The notes: generated by a model not told the origin, from the letters alone. 40,772 nt of DNA from an uncultured Acetatifactor sp. (GCA_947627535.1 CANQWM010000025.1:1-40772), one strand, 5' to 3'. Shown: positions 24,326 through 33,187, numbered from the stretch's first letter. Numbers and translations are program-made.

Positions 24326-25049
24326 CGGTCTCCGGATTCATCAGATCCAGAAAGAAGCAGGCGTAAGTCATGTTCTGATAGGGTATCAGCCAGAGAAAAC
24401 CGATAAACAGGCTTAAGACACATAAAACCGTCATGGGAAGAAAGCTCAGCTGCAGCAGGAGAAGCCGCTTTCGGCTGCCCCTGATGAGCCGGAAGCTCTG
24501 GCGAAGAACCTCGCGGCCGGAGAAGTCAGGAAAGTCCAGCATCAGGAAAAAGGAAAGCGCGACACCGAGACCTGCGTACAGGTAGATGCCGACGGCGCAG
24601 AGCAGCGAGACGGCCGCGGCAGCGGCAAAAGCGGCGCCGGGAAAAAGCTGCCGGGCGTTCAGGACAAGATCCAAAGGCAGCAGCGAACAGAAGCTGACCA
24701 AAGCCCTTACACCGGAGACGGTGAGGGCTTTTTTCGCGTCAAAATAAAAACCGTGGAACAGATCTGACACGGCACAGTGCCGGCCGCAGGATGCATTCAG
24801 AAAAAAACAGGCGATCCCCAGATCCAGAACCCCCAGGAGCCAGGACAGGATCAGGGAAAGAAGGCTGTGGGCGGCGTAGTTGAAAACGGCGGATCCGGTA
24901 TAGGGAGCATACAGACTTACGGTTACGGAGATTGTGCCGGAAAAGAAAGACGCCAGAAAACAGATCATTACCGCGGCGGTATACTTTCCCTCCAGCTTAT
25001 CCTTGGCCGCGTTTTTCAGTTCATAGCGCGCTTTGTACTTCTTCTTCAT
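24294..25049 (-). CDS. DUF975-like multi-pass membrane protein
   Basis: This 251-aa protein begins MKKKYKARYELKNAAKDKLEGKY, a basic N-terminal helix typical of DUF975 proteins (short xxRxxAR.xLKG.W lead), followed by five or six membrane segments. The motif GREVLRQSFRLIRGSRKRLLLLQLSFLP near residues 180-207 is the conserved cytoplasmic loop of that family, in which a Lys/Arg-rich stretch precedes a helix. GGGAGGTTTTG precedes its ATG at 25049; an upstream in-frame start at 25073 has no ribosome site. The function of the family is unknown. Its 3' end overlaps the end of prfB on the other strand. Confidence 0.82.
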   Translation of the reverse strand: MKKKYKARYELKNAAKDKLEGKYTAAVMICFLASFFSGTISVTVSLYAPYTGSAVFNYAAHSLLSLILSWLLGVLDLGIACFFLNASCGRHCAVSDLFHGFYFDAKKALTVSGVRALVSFCSLLPLDLVLNARQLFPGAAFAAAAAVSLLCAVGIYLYAGLGVALSFFLMLDFPDFSGREVLRQSFRLIRGSRKRLLLLQLSFLPMTVLCVLSLFIGFLWLIPYQNMTYACFFLDLMNPETVSPQARCPLC

Positions 25050-25088
25050 GCAAAACCTCCCGGAAAGGACCATGCGGCTGTCGGATCC

Positions 25089-25664
25089 CTATAGGGCATA
25101 GTTTAGGTGCATACCGCTGTATTTGGCTCTGTCGGCGGATTTCAAACCCTTCTGATAGGGATTCTCTTCGTTGTAATACTTGATCTGGGTATGGGTGGTG
25201 CCGCCGGAGATGTAGGTCCGGCCGCATTCGGGGCATATAGCTGTGTGAATGGAAACCGAGGCTGAAAGAACCTTGCCGTTTTTTGTGGCCGCCTTGGCGT
25301 AAGCGTTGGAGACATGCTCCTGTTCATGGGCGCGCACAGCGGAAGCGGCGCTCTCCGGTGAGATTTTCGTGGGAGTCTTGAAAGATACCATCTCGTCGGA
25401 GCCGTCCTTGTATTTGCGGTTTTTGCAGGTCTGGCATTCCTCGGTGGGATCCTTGATGCCCCTGCGCTCCTTTTCCTCTTTTTCCTTCTTTTCGGCGGCG
25501 GGGTCCTTAATTTTGCTTTGCCGCTTTTCCTCATTTTCCCTTTCGGAAGCGTTTACGGAATCGGATTTCTGCAGTCCTGTAGTGATGTTGCGCTCTTCCG
25601 GCAGATCGCGGCCGCTGGCAGAGACGGTGTAACCGGATGAAGTGTCAGATGGAAAATGTATCAT
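25089..25664 (-). CDS. Putative zinc metalloprotease-like protein (HExxH, two CxxC)
   Basis: This 191-aa protein has an HExxH motif, VRAHEQEHVSNA (His113, Glu114, His117), in a helix, as in zincin peptidases. Two Cys pairs flank it, C77-QT-C80 and C144-PE-C147, and may bind structural zinc. Residues 40-72 are a highly charged helix (EKRQSKIKDPAAEKKEKEEKE). There is no signal peptide or membrane segment. The combination recalls the SprA-related/putative metalloprotease group seen in Proteobacteria (CxxC, then HExxH after a short spacer), but I cannot confirm membership. It overlaps the next gene upstream in its operon by 4 bases (25661-25664), so the two products probably work together. The proteolytic role is unproven. 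Confidence 0.72.
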   Translation of the reverse strand: MIHFPSDTSSGYTVSASGRDLPEERNITTGLQKSDSVNASERENEEKRQSKIKDPAAEKKEKEEKERRGIKDPTEECQTCKNRKYKDGSDEMVSFKTPTKISPESAASAVRAHEQEHVSNAYAKAATKNGKVLSASVSIHTAICPECGRTYISGGTTHTQIKYYNEENPYQKGLKSADRAKYSGMHLNYAL

Positions 25665-26155
25665 ATGCAGTCCTCCTGTTCTTCGGCGGAAATGTGGTAA
25701 GGATTCGTGTGGCAGCCATGGTAACGGTTAAAAAAATCTTCACAGAGACCGCTGGCGGCCCCGAAGGCCGTTCCGGCTCCCTCTGGGGCGTTCTCCCGTG
25801 CCCGTCGGAGCATATCCGGCAGGGCGAGGCAGAAGACGAGGACGGCGCACAGGCCGAAAACCGCGCCGATACAGGACAGCGCCAGTCCGCTTTTGGCGGT
25901 GCTGTTTAGTCTCTTGCCCTTCCGGAAGACCAGCATGGCAAAGAAAATGCCGAGGGCGCCCAGAGGCAGGGAGAGCATGGTAAAGCCGAGAACGACAGAG
26001 ATGCCCCCCAGCAGAAAGGAAGCACGGCTGAATCCGCGTCCCCATGGTTTCTGCACGGGTTGATTGTAATAACTGCTGTTGGCGGCGCTGCTGTTCCAAC
26101 GGTCCCAATCGTCGTTGTCAGGCCGGCCGTCCCATGGATCCCGGTTGTTGTTCAT
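25661..26155 (-). CDS. DUF4190-like two-helix membrane protein
   Basis: This 164-aa protein has a polar N-terminus rich in Asn, Asp and Trp (residues 1-40) and two hydrophobic segments (LLGGISVVLGFTMLSLPLGALGIFFAM and GLALSCIGAVFGLCAVLVFCLAL) with RKGKRLNSTAKSG between them, the DUF4190 pattern. The last 40 residues are soluble and contain three Cys (GLCEDFF, HGCHTNP, EDCI) that may form a disulfide or bind metal. It is the first gene of a two-gene operon with the HExxH protein and has a strong promoter (26191-26219). It may anchor the zincin-like protein at the membrane or be its substrate; this is speculation. Confidence 0.75.
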   Translation of the reverse strand: MNNNRDPWDGRPDNDDWDRWNSSAANSSYYNQPVQKPWGRGFSRASFLLGGISVVLGFTMLSLPLGALGIFFAMLVFRKGKRLNSTAKSGLALSCIGAVFGLCAVLVFCLALPDMLRRARENAPEGAGTAFGAASGLCEDFFNRYHGCHTNPYHISAEEQEDCI

Positions 26156-26190
26156 AAGGCACAGCCCCCTGTTGTTTCTTCTTCATTATT

Positions 26191-26219
26191 ACTGTATCAT
26201 TTTCGGCCGATAATGTCAA
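26191..26219 (-). promoter_or_regulatory. Promoter of the DUF4190/HExxH operon
   Basis: On the minus strand consensus TTGACA (26219-26214), 17-bp spacer, TACAGT (26196-26191). Confidence 0.75.
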
Positions 26220-26240
26220 ACAAAGCCGACAGACCGGACA

Positions 26241-26284
26241 GTTCTGAGATTCGGCGTGGCCTGTTCTGAGATTCGGCGCGGTCT
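26241..26284. repeat. Tandem 22-bp direct repeat before tex
   Basis: Two head-to-tail copies of GTTCTGAGATTCGGCG followed by YGGYCT, at 26241-26262 and 26263-26284, differing at two bases. The pair ends 5 bp before the tex -35 and lies between two divergent promoters, a good place for a regulator site. Confidence 0.75.
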
Positions 26285-26289
26285 GTGCC

Positions 26290-26318
26290 TTGCGGCGGAC
26301 GGAAATTTCTGTTACAAT
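26290..26318 (+). promoter_or_regulatory. Promoter of tex
   Basis: TTGCGG (26290-26295), 17-bp spacer, TACAAT (26313-26318). Transcription from here would exclude starts before about 26325. Confidence 0.65.
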
Positions 26319-26369
26319 AATATCCGGAAACAACGCTTTTTATTAACAGAAAGGTACGGATGGCAGGAA

Positions 26370-28835
26370 ATGGATATCATTCTGAAACTGAAAGAAGAAC
26401 TGAAAGTGGAAAAATGGCAGGTGGAGGCTGCCGTGAAGCTGATCGACGAGGGAAATACCATTCCCTTTATCTCCCGGTACAGAAAGGAGGCGACAGGTTC
26501 CCTGAACGATGAACAGCTGAGAGATCTTTATGAGCGGCTTACTTACCTAAGGAACCTGGAGGAAAAAAAGGAGCAGGTGCTGGGAAGCATTGAGGAACAG
26601 GGGAAGCTGACGGCGGAATTAAAGGAAAAGATTCTGGCGGCCCAGACGCTGGTGGCGGTGGAGGATCTCTACCGGCCCTACCGTCCCAAGCGCAGGACCA
26701 GAGCCAGCGTGGCCAGAGAAAAAGGACTGGACGGCCTTGCCCGGTTTCTTCTTGCACAGGAGGCGCAGATCCCTGTGGCGGAGGAGGCGGCCCGGTATGT
26801 GACCGGGGAGGATGTGCCGGAGGAAAAACGTGTTGCAAATACGGAGGAAGCAATTCAGGGGGCAAAGGACATTATCGCTGAAATGATTTCCGACGACGCG
26901 GATTACCGCAGCTATATCAGGGAGGCTACCATGGAGGAGGGCGTCGTTACGAGCACGGCCCGGGACGAAAAGGCCCAGAGCGTCTATGAGATGTATTATC
27001 GGTTTGAGGAGCCGGTGAAAAAGATCGCGGGTCACAGGGTGCTGGCGCTGAACCGCGGGGAGGCGGAAAAATTCCTGACGGTAAAGATTGAAGCGCCCAC
27101 GGAAAAGATCCTGCGCTACCTGGAAAAAAAGACGCTCACTTCCGAAAACCCTTATACGACACCTCTGTTGAAAGAGGTGATCGCAGACAGCTATGAACGC
27201 CTGATCGCGCCTGCCATTGAGCGCGAAGTGAGAAACGCCCTGACGGAAAAGGCGGAGGACGGCGCCATCGCGGTGTTTGGGAAGAATCTGGAACAGCTGC
27301 TCCTTCAGCCGCCCATCGCCGGAAAGGTGGTGCTGGGATGGGACCCCGCCTTCCGCACCGGCTGTAAGCTGGCCGTTGTGGATCCCACGGGGAAAGTGCT
27401 GGACACCAAAGTGATCTATCCCACGGCGCCCCAGAATAAGGTGGAGGAGGCGAAGGCCCAGCTGAAGCGCCTGATCTCCCAATATAAAGTGGATCTGATT
27501 TCCGTGGGAAACGGCACGGCCTCCCGGGAGTCGGAGCAGGTGATTGTGGAGCTTCTGAAGGAATTGGACAGACCGGTGCAGTACGTGATCGTGAACGAGG
27601 CGGGGGCCAGCGTCTATTCGGCCAGCAAGCTTGCAACCGAAGAGTTTCCGAACTTTGACGTGGGACAAAGGAGCGCGGCGTCCATCGCAAGAAGGCTGCA
27701 GGATCCGTTGGCCGAGCTGGTCAAGATCGATCCGAAATCCATCGGCGTGGGCCAGTATCAGCACGATATGAATCAGAAAAAGCTGGGAGAGGCGCTGAAC
27801 GGTGTGGTGGAGGACAGCGTGAACAGAGTGGGTGTGGACCTGAATACCGCGTCGGTCTCTCTTTTGGAGTACATATCGGGAATCAATAAGACCATCGCAA
27901 AAAACATTGTGGATTACAGGGAGGCGAACGGCCGTTTTACGAACAGGAGACAGCTTTTAAAGGTGGCAAAGCTGGGACCGAAGGCGTATGAGCAATGCGC
28001 AGGGTTCCTGCGGATCCTGGACGGGGACAATCCGCTCGACGCCACCAGCGTGCATCCGGAATCCTATGAGGCGGCGGAAAAGCTGTTGAAAAAGCTTGGG
28101 ATGACCATGGATGACGTCCGTGTCGCCCAGAAGAAGGCAGCGGCTGATAAAATGGCAGAAAAGAAGGCTCCTGGGTCAGTGACAGGAAATATGGCAGACG
28201 TGTCACAGAAGAAAAAGCAGCACACTGTACAGGTGCGCAACACCAGCACTGCCATGGGAAAAGCGCTGGCTGCGGCGCTGGGCGGCGTGACGCTGGATCG
28301 GGATTCGGCTGGAGAAGGTAAATGGACTAATTCGGTCAATGGACACGACGGCCAATTAAAAACGGGGAAAAAGGACGGAAGCGGTCAGCGGGACGGAAAC
28401 GGCCGGTCCGGTCAGCCCGAAACAGGGGTGTCCGGCCTTGAGAAGCGGATCCGGGACAAAAAGCAGCTTGCGGAGGAACTTGGCATCGGTGAGATTACGC
28501 TGACTGATATTCTGAAGGAGCTTGAGAAACCCGCACGGGATCCCAGAGATGATATGCCAAGGCCTATCCTTCGGAGTGACGTGATGGAGATGAAGGATCT
28601 GAAGCCCGGCATGATTTTAAAGGGCACGGTGCGGAATGTTATTGATTTCGGCGTGTTTGTGGACATCGGCGTTCATCAGGACGGACTTGTCCATATCTCC
28701 CAGATTACGGATCGGTTTATCAAGCATCCGCTGGAAGCGGTCAGTGTTGGAGATATTGTGGATGTGCAGGTGCTGGAAGTGGACGCGGCCAGAAAGCGGA
28801 TCGGGCTGACCATGAAGATCAAACCGCAGAAATGA
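26370..28835 (+). CDS. tex: Tex-family RNA-binding transcription accessory protein
   Basis: This 821-aa protein is Tex, a conserved nucleic-acid-binding protein linked to transcription and RNA decay. The order is normal: the N-terminal helix-turn-helix part (PFISRYRKEATGSLNDEQLRDLYERL), the YqgF/RNase H-like domain (LGWDPAFRTGCKLAVVD, SVGNGTASRESEQ), the helix-hairpin-helix pair (LNTASVSLLEYISGINKTIAKNIVDYRE) and the C-terminal S1 domain (LKPGMILKGTVRNVIDFGVFVDIGVHQDGLVHIS). It is longer than the usual 715-780 residues because a ~100-residue Lys/Gly/Gln-rich linker (about 588-689) stands before GLEKRIRDKKQLAEELGIG. I chose ATG 26370 since the promoter excludes earlier starts; the ribosome site is weak. 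Confidence 0.93.
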   Translation: MDIILKLKEELKVEKWQVEAAVKLIDEGNTIPFISRYRKEATGSLNDEQLRDLYERLTYLRNLEEKKEQVLGSIEEQGKLTAELKEKILAAQTLVAVEDLYRPYRPKRRTRASVAREKGLDGLARFLLAQEAQIPVAEEAARYVTGEDVPEEKRVANTEEAIQGAKDIIAEMISDDADYRSYIREATMEEGVVTSTARDEKAQSVYEMYYRFEEPVKKIAGHRVLALNRGEAEKFLTVKIEAPTEKILRYLEKKTLTSENPYTTPLLKEVIADSYERLIAPAIEREVRNALTEKAEDGAIAVFGKNLEQLLLQPPIAGKVVLGWDPAFRTGCKLAVVDPTGKVLDTKVIYPTAPQNKVEEAKAQLKRLISQYKVDLISVGNGTASRESEQVIVELLKELDRPVQYVIVNEAGASVYSASKLATEEFPNFDVGQRSAASIARRLQDPLAELVKIDPKSIGVGQYQHDMNQKKLGEALNGVVEDSVNRVGVDLNTASVSLLEYISGINKTIAKNIVDYREANGRFTNRRQLLKVAKLGPKAYEQCAGFLRILDGDNPLDATSVHPESYEAAEKLLKKLGMTMDDVRVAQKKAAADKMAEKKAPGSVTGNMADVSQKKKQHTVQVRNTSTAMGKALAAALGGVTLDRDSAGEGKWTNSVNGHDGQLKTGKKDGSGQRDGNGRSGQPETGVSGLEKRIRDKKQLAEELGIGEITLTDILKELEKPARDPRDDMPRPILRSDVMEMKDLKPGMILKGTVRNVIDFGVFVDIGVHQDGLVHISQITDRFIKHPLEAVSVGDIVDVQVLEVDAARKRIGLTMKIKPQK

Positions 28836-28869
28836 CCCGGGGGTCCCGGGAAATAGGTAATACTCCGGG

Positions 28870-28906
28870 AAATCGTCTGGCGGAAGAAAAGCTGCCGGAC
28901 GATTTT
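28870..28906 (+). terminator. Intrinsic terminator after tex
   Basis: AAATCGTC-TGGC (28870-28881) pairs with GCCG-GACGATTT (28894-28905) and runs into TTTTT. Confidence 0.85.
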
Positions 28907-29088
28907 TGATGCGCCGATTATGAAAAAAAGATAAATAATAGATAAACGCTGTATTAAGAATTGTAAATTATGAAAAAAATGGATGCAATTCTTTTTTATT
29001 GAAGGTATCATATATTAGGAAGATTTCCAAAAGGACGACAAAAATCTTTCGGAACAAAGAAGGAAAGAAAGAGAAAGGAAGTGAAAAA

Positions 29089-30837
29089 ATGCTGAAAACA
29101 CTGGGCTCCCATATAAAGGAGTTTAGGACGGCGTCGCTGATGACGCCGGTGTTCATGATCCTGGAGGTCATCATGGAGATGATCATCCCACTGCTGATGG
29201 CCTCCATCATCGATGACGGCGTAACGCCGGGAGACATGAACCATATCCTTCGGATCGGCGGACTGATGATACTGACAGCGCTGTGCAGCCTGACTTTCGG
29301 CATCTTAGGCGGCGTCCTGGGCGCGAAGGCGTCCACGGGCTTTGCCAGAAACCTGCGGAGGGCCATGTATGAGAACATACAGACCTTCAGCTTTTCCAAC
29401 ATTGACAAGTTCAGCACCTCCGGTCTTGTGACCCGTCTGACGACGGACGTGACCAACATTCAGAATGCGTTCCAGATGATTCTGAGAATGTGCATGAGAG
29501 CGCCGTTCTCCCTGATCATCGCCATGTTCATGTCCTTCCGGATCAGTCCCCGGCTGGCCAGCATTTACCTGGTGGCGGTGTTGATCCTGGGCTGTATTCT
29601 GGCGCTGATCGTCTCGCTCTCCATGAAGCATTTTACGCAGGCGTTTCCCAAATACGACGACCTGAATGAAAGCGTTCAGGAGAATGTGTCCGCCATCCGT
29701 GTGGTAAAGGCTTATGTCCGTGAGGATCATGAGAACGGAAAATTTAAAAAGGCGAGCGGAAACATCTACAAGATATTCTGCAAGGCGGAGGGAATCGTGG
29801 CCTGGAACGGGCCTGTGATGAACCTGACCGTGTATACCTGCATTATCCTGATCAGCTGGATCGGGGCACATATGATCGTGCAGGAGGAGCTTTCCATCGG
29901 ACAGCTTACGAGCCTGCTGACTTATTGCATGAACATATTGATGAATCTGATGATGCTTTCCATGATCTTTGTGATGCTGACCATGTCGGCGGCAAGCGCA
30001 AAGCGTATCTGCGAGGTGCTGCAGGAGAAACCCGACCTGACAAATCCGGAGGAGCCGGTGTACGAGGTGAAGGACGGCAGCATCCGGTTTGAAAACGTCT
30101 CCTTCAGCTACAAGAAGGATGCGGATTCCGCTGTGCTGAAAAACATTAACCTGGACATTAAATCCGGGGAGACCATAGGAATCATCGGCGGGACCGGCAG
30201 TGCGAAATCCAGCCTTGTGAATCTGATCTCAAGGCTTTATGATGTAACCCAGGGAGAGCTTCTTGTGGGCGGTCTGGATGTGCGCCAGTACGATATGGAG
30301 ACCTTGAGAAATCAGGTGGCGGTGGTGCTCCAGAACAATGTGCTCTTTTCGGGAACGATCCTTGACAATCTGCGCTGGGGCGATAAAGAGGCGTCCGAGG
30401 AGGAGTGCAGAAGGGCCTGCGAGCTCGCCTGCGCCAGCGAATTTATCGAGAAGCTCCCCGACGGCTACAATACTTATATTGAGCAGGGCGGCACGAACGT
30501 GTCCGGCGGCCAGAAGCAGCGGCTCTGTATCGCGAGGGCGCTTCTGAAAAAGCCGAAGATCCTGATCCTGGACGATTCCACCAGCGCGGTAGACACCGCA
30601 ACGGACGCGAAGATCAGAAGGGCGTTTGCACAGGAGATTCCGGGGACGACGAAGCTGATCATTGCCCAGAGGATTTCCAGCGTGGAGCACGCCGACCGGA
30701 TCATTGTCATGCATGAGGGAGAGGTCAACGGGTTCGGCACCCACGAGGAACTGCTTGCGTCAAATGAGATCTACAGAGATGTCTATGAGGCCCAGACAGG
30801 CGGAAGCGGCGACTTCGACGAGAAGGGAGGCGATTGA
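29089..30837 (+). CDS. ABC exporter half-transporter with degenerate ATPase site
   Basis: This 582-aa half-transporter has an N-terminal six-helix type I exporter domain (residues 1-320) and a nucleotide-binding domain. Walker A is GGTGSAKSS (367-375), with Ala in place of the usual second Gly; the signature is canonical, VSGGQKQRLCIARAL; Walker B is LILDDSTSAVD with Asp496 where the catalytic Glu should be. That loss, together with the partner's odd signature, is the pattern of heterodimeric exporters such as TM287/288, in which one of the two ATP sites is inactive. AAGGAAGTG precedes ATG 29089. The partner starts 2 bases after its stop. Substrates are probably drugs, lipids or peptides. Confidence 0.93.
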   Translation: MLKTLGSHIKEFRTASLMTPVFMILEVIMEMIIPLLMASIIDDGVTPGDMNHILRIGGLMILTALCSLTFGILGGVLGAKASTGFARNLRRAMYENIQTFSFSNIDKFSTSGLVTRLTTDVTNIQNAFQMILRMCMRAPFSLIIAMFMSFRISPRLASIYLVAVLILGCILALIVSLSMKHFTQAFPKYDDLNESVQENVSAIRVVKAYVREDHENGKFKKASGNIYKIFCKAEGIVAWNGPVMNLTVYTCIILISWIGAHMIVQEELSIGQLTSLLTYCMNILMNLMMLSMIFVMLTMSAASAKRICEVLQEKPDLTNPEEPVYEVKDGSIRFENVSFSYKKDADSAVLKNINLDIKSGETIGIIGGTGSAKSSLVNLISRLYDVTQGELLVGGLDVRQYDMETLRNQVAVVLQNNVLFSGTILDNLRWGDKEASEEECRRACELACASEFIEKLPDGYNTYIEQGGTNVSGGQKQRLCIARALLKKPKILILDDSTSAVDTATDAKIRRAFAQEIPGTTKLIIAQRISSVEHADRIIVMHEGEVNGFGTHEELLASNEIYRDVYEAQTGGSGDFDEKGGD

Positions 30838-30838
30838 T

Positions 30839-32794
30839 ATGCCGCAGGAGACAACGACGGCGCCGGAAAGGGCGCCAAAGGAAAATAAAGGCTTCGGACC
30901 CGGTGCGAGAATGCGTGGGCCGAGACCGAAGATCGAGCATCCCGGCAGGATCCTGAAGCGCATTGTAGGCTATACCCTGAAGGATTACGCACTGCACTGG
31001 ATCCTGGTTGTCGTCTGTATTTTTACCACCGTGTTCGCAGGACTGCAGGGAACGCTGTTCATGCGGACCCTGATCGATACCTATATTCTGCCCCTCCTTG
31101 GAAATCAGAATCCGGATTTTTCGCCTCTGGCGGCGGCCATTGCCAGAGTGGCGTGCTTTTACGGCCTCGGTGTGCTGGCTTCCTTCGTACAGTCCAGGCT
31201 GATGATCTATGTGACCCAGGGAACCATGAGAAATCTGCGGAATGACATGTTTGAAAAGATGGAGAAGCTTCCCATTAAGTATTTCGATACCCATTCCCAT
31301 GGCGACATCATGTCCCTGTACACGAACGATATTGACACCATGCGCCAGCTGATCAGCCAGAGTATCCCCCAGCTGATCAACAGTGTGGTCACGGTGGTAA
31401 GCGTTCTGGTCTCCATGTTTGTGCTGGATGTGCCCTTGACGCTGATTACCCTTTTCATGGTGGCGCTGATGATGGTGGCGGCCAAAAAGATCGGCGGCAT
31501 GAGCAGCCGGTTCTTCCTGGCGCAGCAGAGGTCTCTGGGCGCCCTCAACGGCTGTGTGGAGGAAACCATGACCGGCCAGAAGGTGGTGAAGGTATTCTGC
31601 CACGAGGAGGAAAGCCTGGAGCAGTTTAACCGTCTGAACGACCAGCTCTGTGAGAGTTCCTATTCGGCCAACAAGTTCGCCAATATCATGGGGCCCGTGA
31701 ACGCCCAGCTGGGCAATTTAAACTATGTGGTCTGTGCGGTCAGCGGCGGCATTCTTGCCATCACAGGCGTTTCCGGCCTGACCCTGGGCGCTCTTGCCAG
31801 CTTCTTAAACCTGAACCGTTCCTTCAGTATGCCGGTCAACCAGATCACCATGCAGGTGAACAGCATCATCATGGCGCTGGCAGGCGGCGACAGGATTTTC
31901 CGGCTGATGGACGAAATTCCGGAGACGGACGAGGGGTACGTGGAACTGGTAAACGCCGTGAAGCAGCCGGATGGCACCCTGACGGAGAGCAGCGACAGAA
32001 CGGGCGTCTGGGCCTGGAAGCATTACCATAAGGCCGAAGGCACCACCACCTACACGGAGCTTAAGGGCGACGTGGTGTTCGATCATGTGGATTTCGGCTA
32101 TACCGACGAGAAGATGATTCTTCACGATATCGAGCTGTACGCGAAGCCGGGCCAGAAGATCGCGTTTGTAGGCGCGACGGGCGCCGGAAAGACGACCATT
32201 ACCAATCTGATCAACCGGTTTTACGATATTCAGGACGGAAAAATCAGATACGACGGTATTAATGTGAACAAGATCAAAAAAGCCGACCTGCGCCGTTCCC
32301 TTGGGATCGTGCTGCAGGACACCCATCTGTTTACGGGAACCGTGATGGAAAATATACGTTACGGAAAGCTGGACGCCACGGAGGAAGAAGTGATCCGGGC
32401 GGCAAAGCTTGCCAACGCCGACGGCTTTATCCGGCGTCTGCCGGACGGCTACAATACCATGCTCCGCGGCGACGGCGCAAATTTAAGCCAGGGACAACGG
32501 CAGCTCCTTGCCATCGCCCGGGCCGCCATTGCGGATCCTCCCGTGCTGATCCTGGACGAAGCCACCAGTTCCATCGATACCAGAACGGAGAAACTGGTAC
32601 AGCAGGGCATGGACGCGCTGATGAAGGGACGTACCAATTTTGTCATAGCCCACAGGCTTTCCACGGTCAGAAACAGCGACTGCATCATGGTTCTGGAACA
32701 GGGAAGGATCATCGAACGCGGAACCCACGAACAGCTTTTGGAGGAAAAGGGAAAATATTACCAGCTGTACACAGGCAATGCGGTGACAACATAG
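30839..32794 (+). CDS. ABC exporter half-transporter, catalytic partner
   Basis: This 651-aa half-transporter has a ~45-residue polar N-terminal tail (MPQETTTAPERAPKENKGFG...), a six-helix exporter domain, and a nucleotide-binding domain with Walker A GATGAGKTT (445-453), Walker B LILDEATSSID (Asp573-Glu574, catalytic Glu present) and the switch His in FVIAHRLS. Its signature is LSQGQ (549-553) instead of LSGGQ. The site formed by this Walker motif and the partner's good signature is the active one. An insert of about 40 residues before the nucleotide domain (NAVKQPDGTLTESSDRTG...) is longer than usual. GGGAGG precedes ATG 30839, 2 bases after the partner's stop, so the two genes are co-translated. 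Confidence 0.93.
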   Translation: MPQETTTAPERAPKENKGFGPGARMRGPRPKIEHPGRILKRIVGYTLKDYALHWILVVVCIFTTVFAGLQGTLFMRTLIDTYILPLLGNQNPDFSPLAAAIARVACFYGLGVLASFVQSRLMIYVTQGTMRNLRNDMFEKMEKLPIKYFDTHSHGDIMSLYTNDIDTMRQLISQSIPQLINSVVTVVSVLVSMFVLDVPLTLITLFMVALMMVAAKKIGGMSSRFFLAQQRSLGALNGCVEETMTGQKVVKVFCHEEESLEQFNRLNDQLCESSYSANKFANIMGPVNAQLGNLNYVVCAVSGGILAITGVSGLTLGALASFLNLNRSFSMPVNQITMQVNSIIMALAGGDRIFRLMDEIPETDEGYVELVNAVKQPDGTLTESSDRTGVWAWKHYHKAEGTTTYTELKGDVVFDHVDFGYTDEKMILHDIELYAKPGQKIAFVGATGAGKTTITNLINRFYDIQDGKIRYDGINVNKIKKADLRRSLGIVLQDTHLFTGTVMENIRYGKLDATEEEVIRAAKLANADGFIRRLPDGYNTMLRGDGANLSQGQRQLLAIARAAIADPPVLILDEATSSIDTRTEKLVQQGMDALMKGRTNFVIAHRLSTVRNSDCIMVLEQGRIIERGTHEQLLEEKGKYYQLYTGNAVTT

Positions 32795-32804
32795 CGCTCG
32801 GGGC

Positions 32805-32833
32805 TTGACAGCTTTCCCGGCCTGTAGTAGGAT
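32805..32833 (+). promoter_or_regulatory. Promoter of the riboswitch-ribU transcript
   Basis: Consensus TTGACA (32805-32810), 17-bp spacer, TAGGAT (32828-32833). The riboswitch starts 15 bp after the -10. Confidence 0.75.
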
Positions 32834-32848
32834 AAGCATAACAGAAAA

Positions 32849-32980
32849 TTCTTCGGGGTCGGGTGAAATTCCCTACTGGCGGTAAAGTCCGCGACCTGCG
32901 GCGCAAAGACGAAAGCCTGCGCGCTGCGGCTGACTCGGTGAAACTCCGGGACCAACAGTAAAGTCTGGATGAAAGAAGAA
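32849..32980 (+). ncRNA. FMN riboswitch (RFN element)
   Basis: The conserved FMN aptamer is seen in full: CTTCGGGG and GGGTGAAATTCCC at the 5' side, CTGGCGGTAAAGTCCGCGAC, a variable stem with GACGAAAGCCTGCG, GACTCGGTGAAACTCCGGGACC, and the closing CAGTAAAGTCTGGATGAAAGAAG. Stem P1 pairs TTCTTC (32849-32854) with GAAGAA (32975-32980). When FMN is abundant it should favour the terminator at 33016-33044 and shut off the riboflavin transporter gene. Confidence 0.97.
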
Positions 32981-33015
32981 ATCGCAGGCGTTATTTGTAT
33001 GCGCGCGCCAATCTG

Positions 33016-33044
33016 CCCCGGGGTCATTGACTCCGGGGTTTTTT
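33016..33044 (+). terminator. Riboswitch-controlled terminator
   Basis: CCCCGGGGTCA (33016-33026) can pair with TGACTCCGGGG (33028-33038), followed by TTTTTT. It is the expression platform of the FMN riboswitch. The remaining 143 bases to the ribU start hold no gene. Confidence 0.88.
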
Positions 33045-33187
33045 GTCCGCTTTTTGATCTGGGGGCGGATCGGAGACGGCGGCCCGCAGAAGCGCGATGC
33101 ACGGACAGAAGAATTTTCCTGCAAATTTATTTTGCGGCACCGCCAGACGGGGCCGCGGCCGCCAGGCGCGGCAGAAATGGAGGAAAA

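Noticed and set aside
26619..27764. A 381-codon minus-strand open frame
   Set aside because: It is antisense to tex, which has full domain order on the plus strand.
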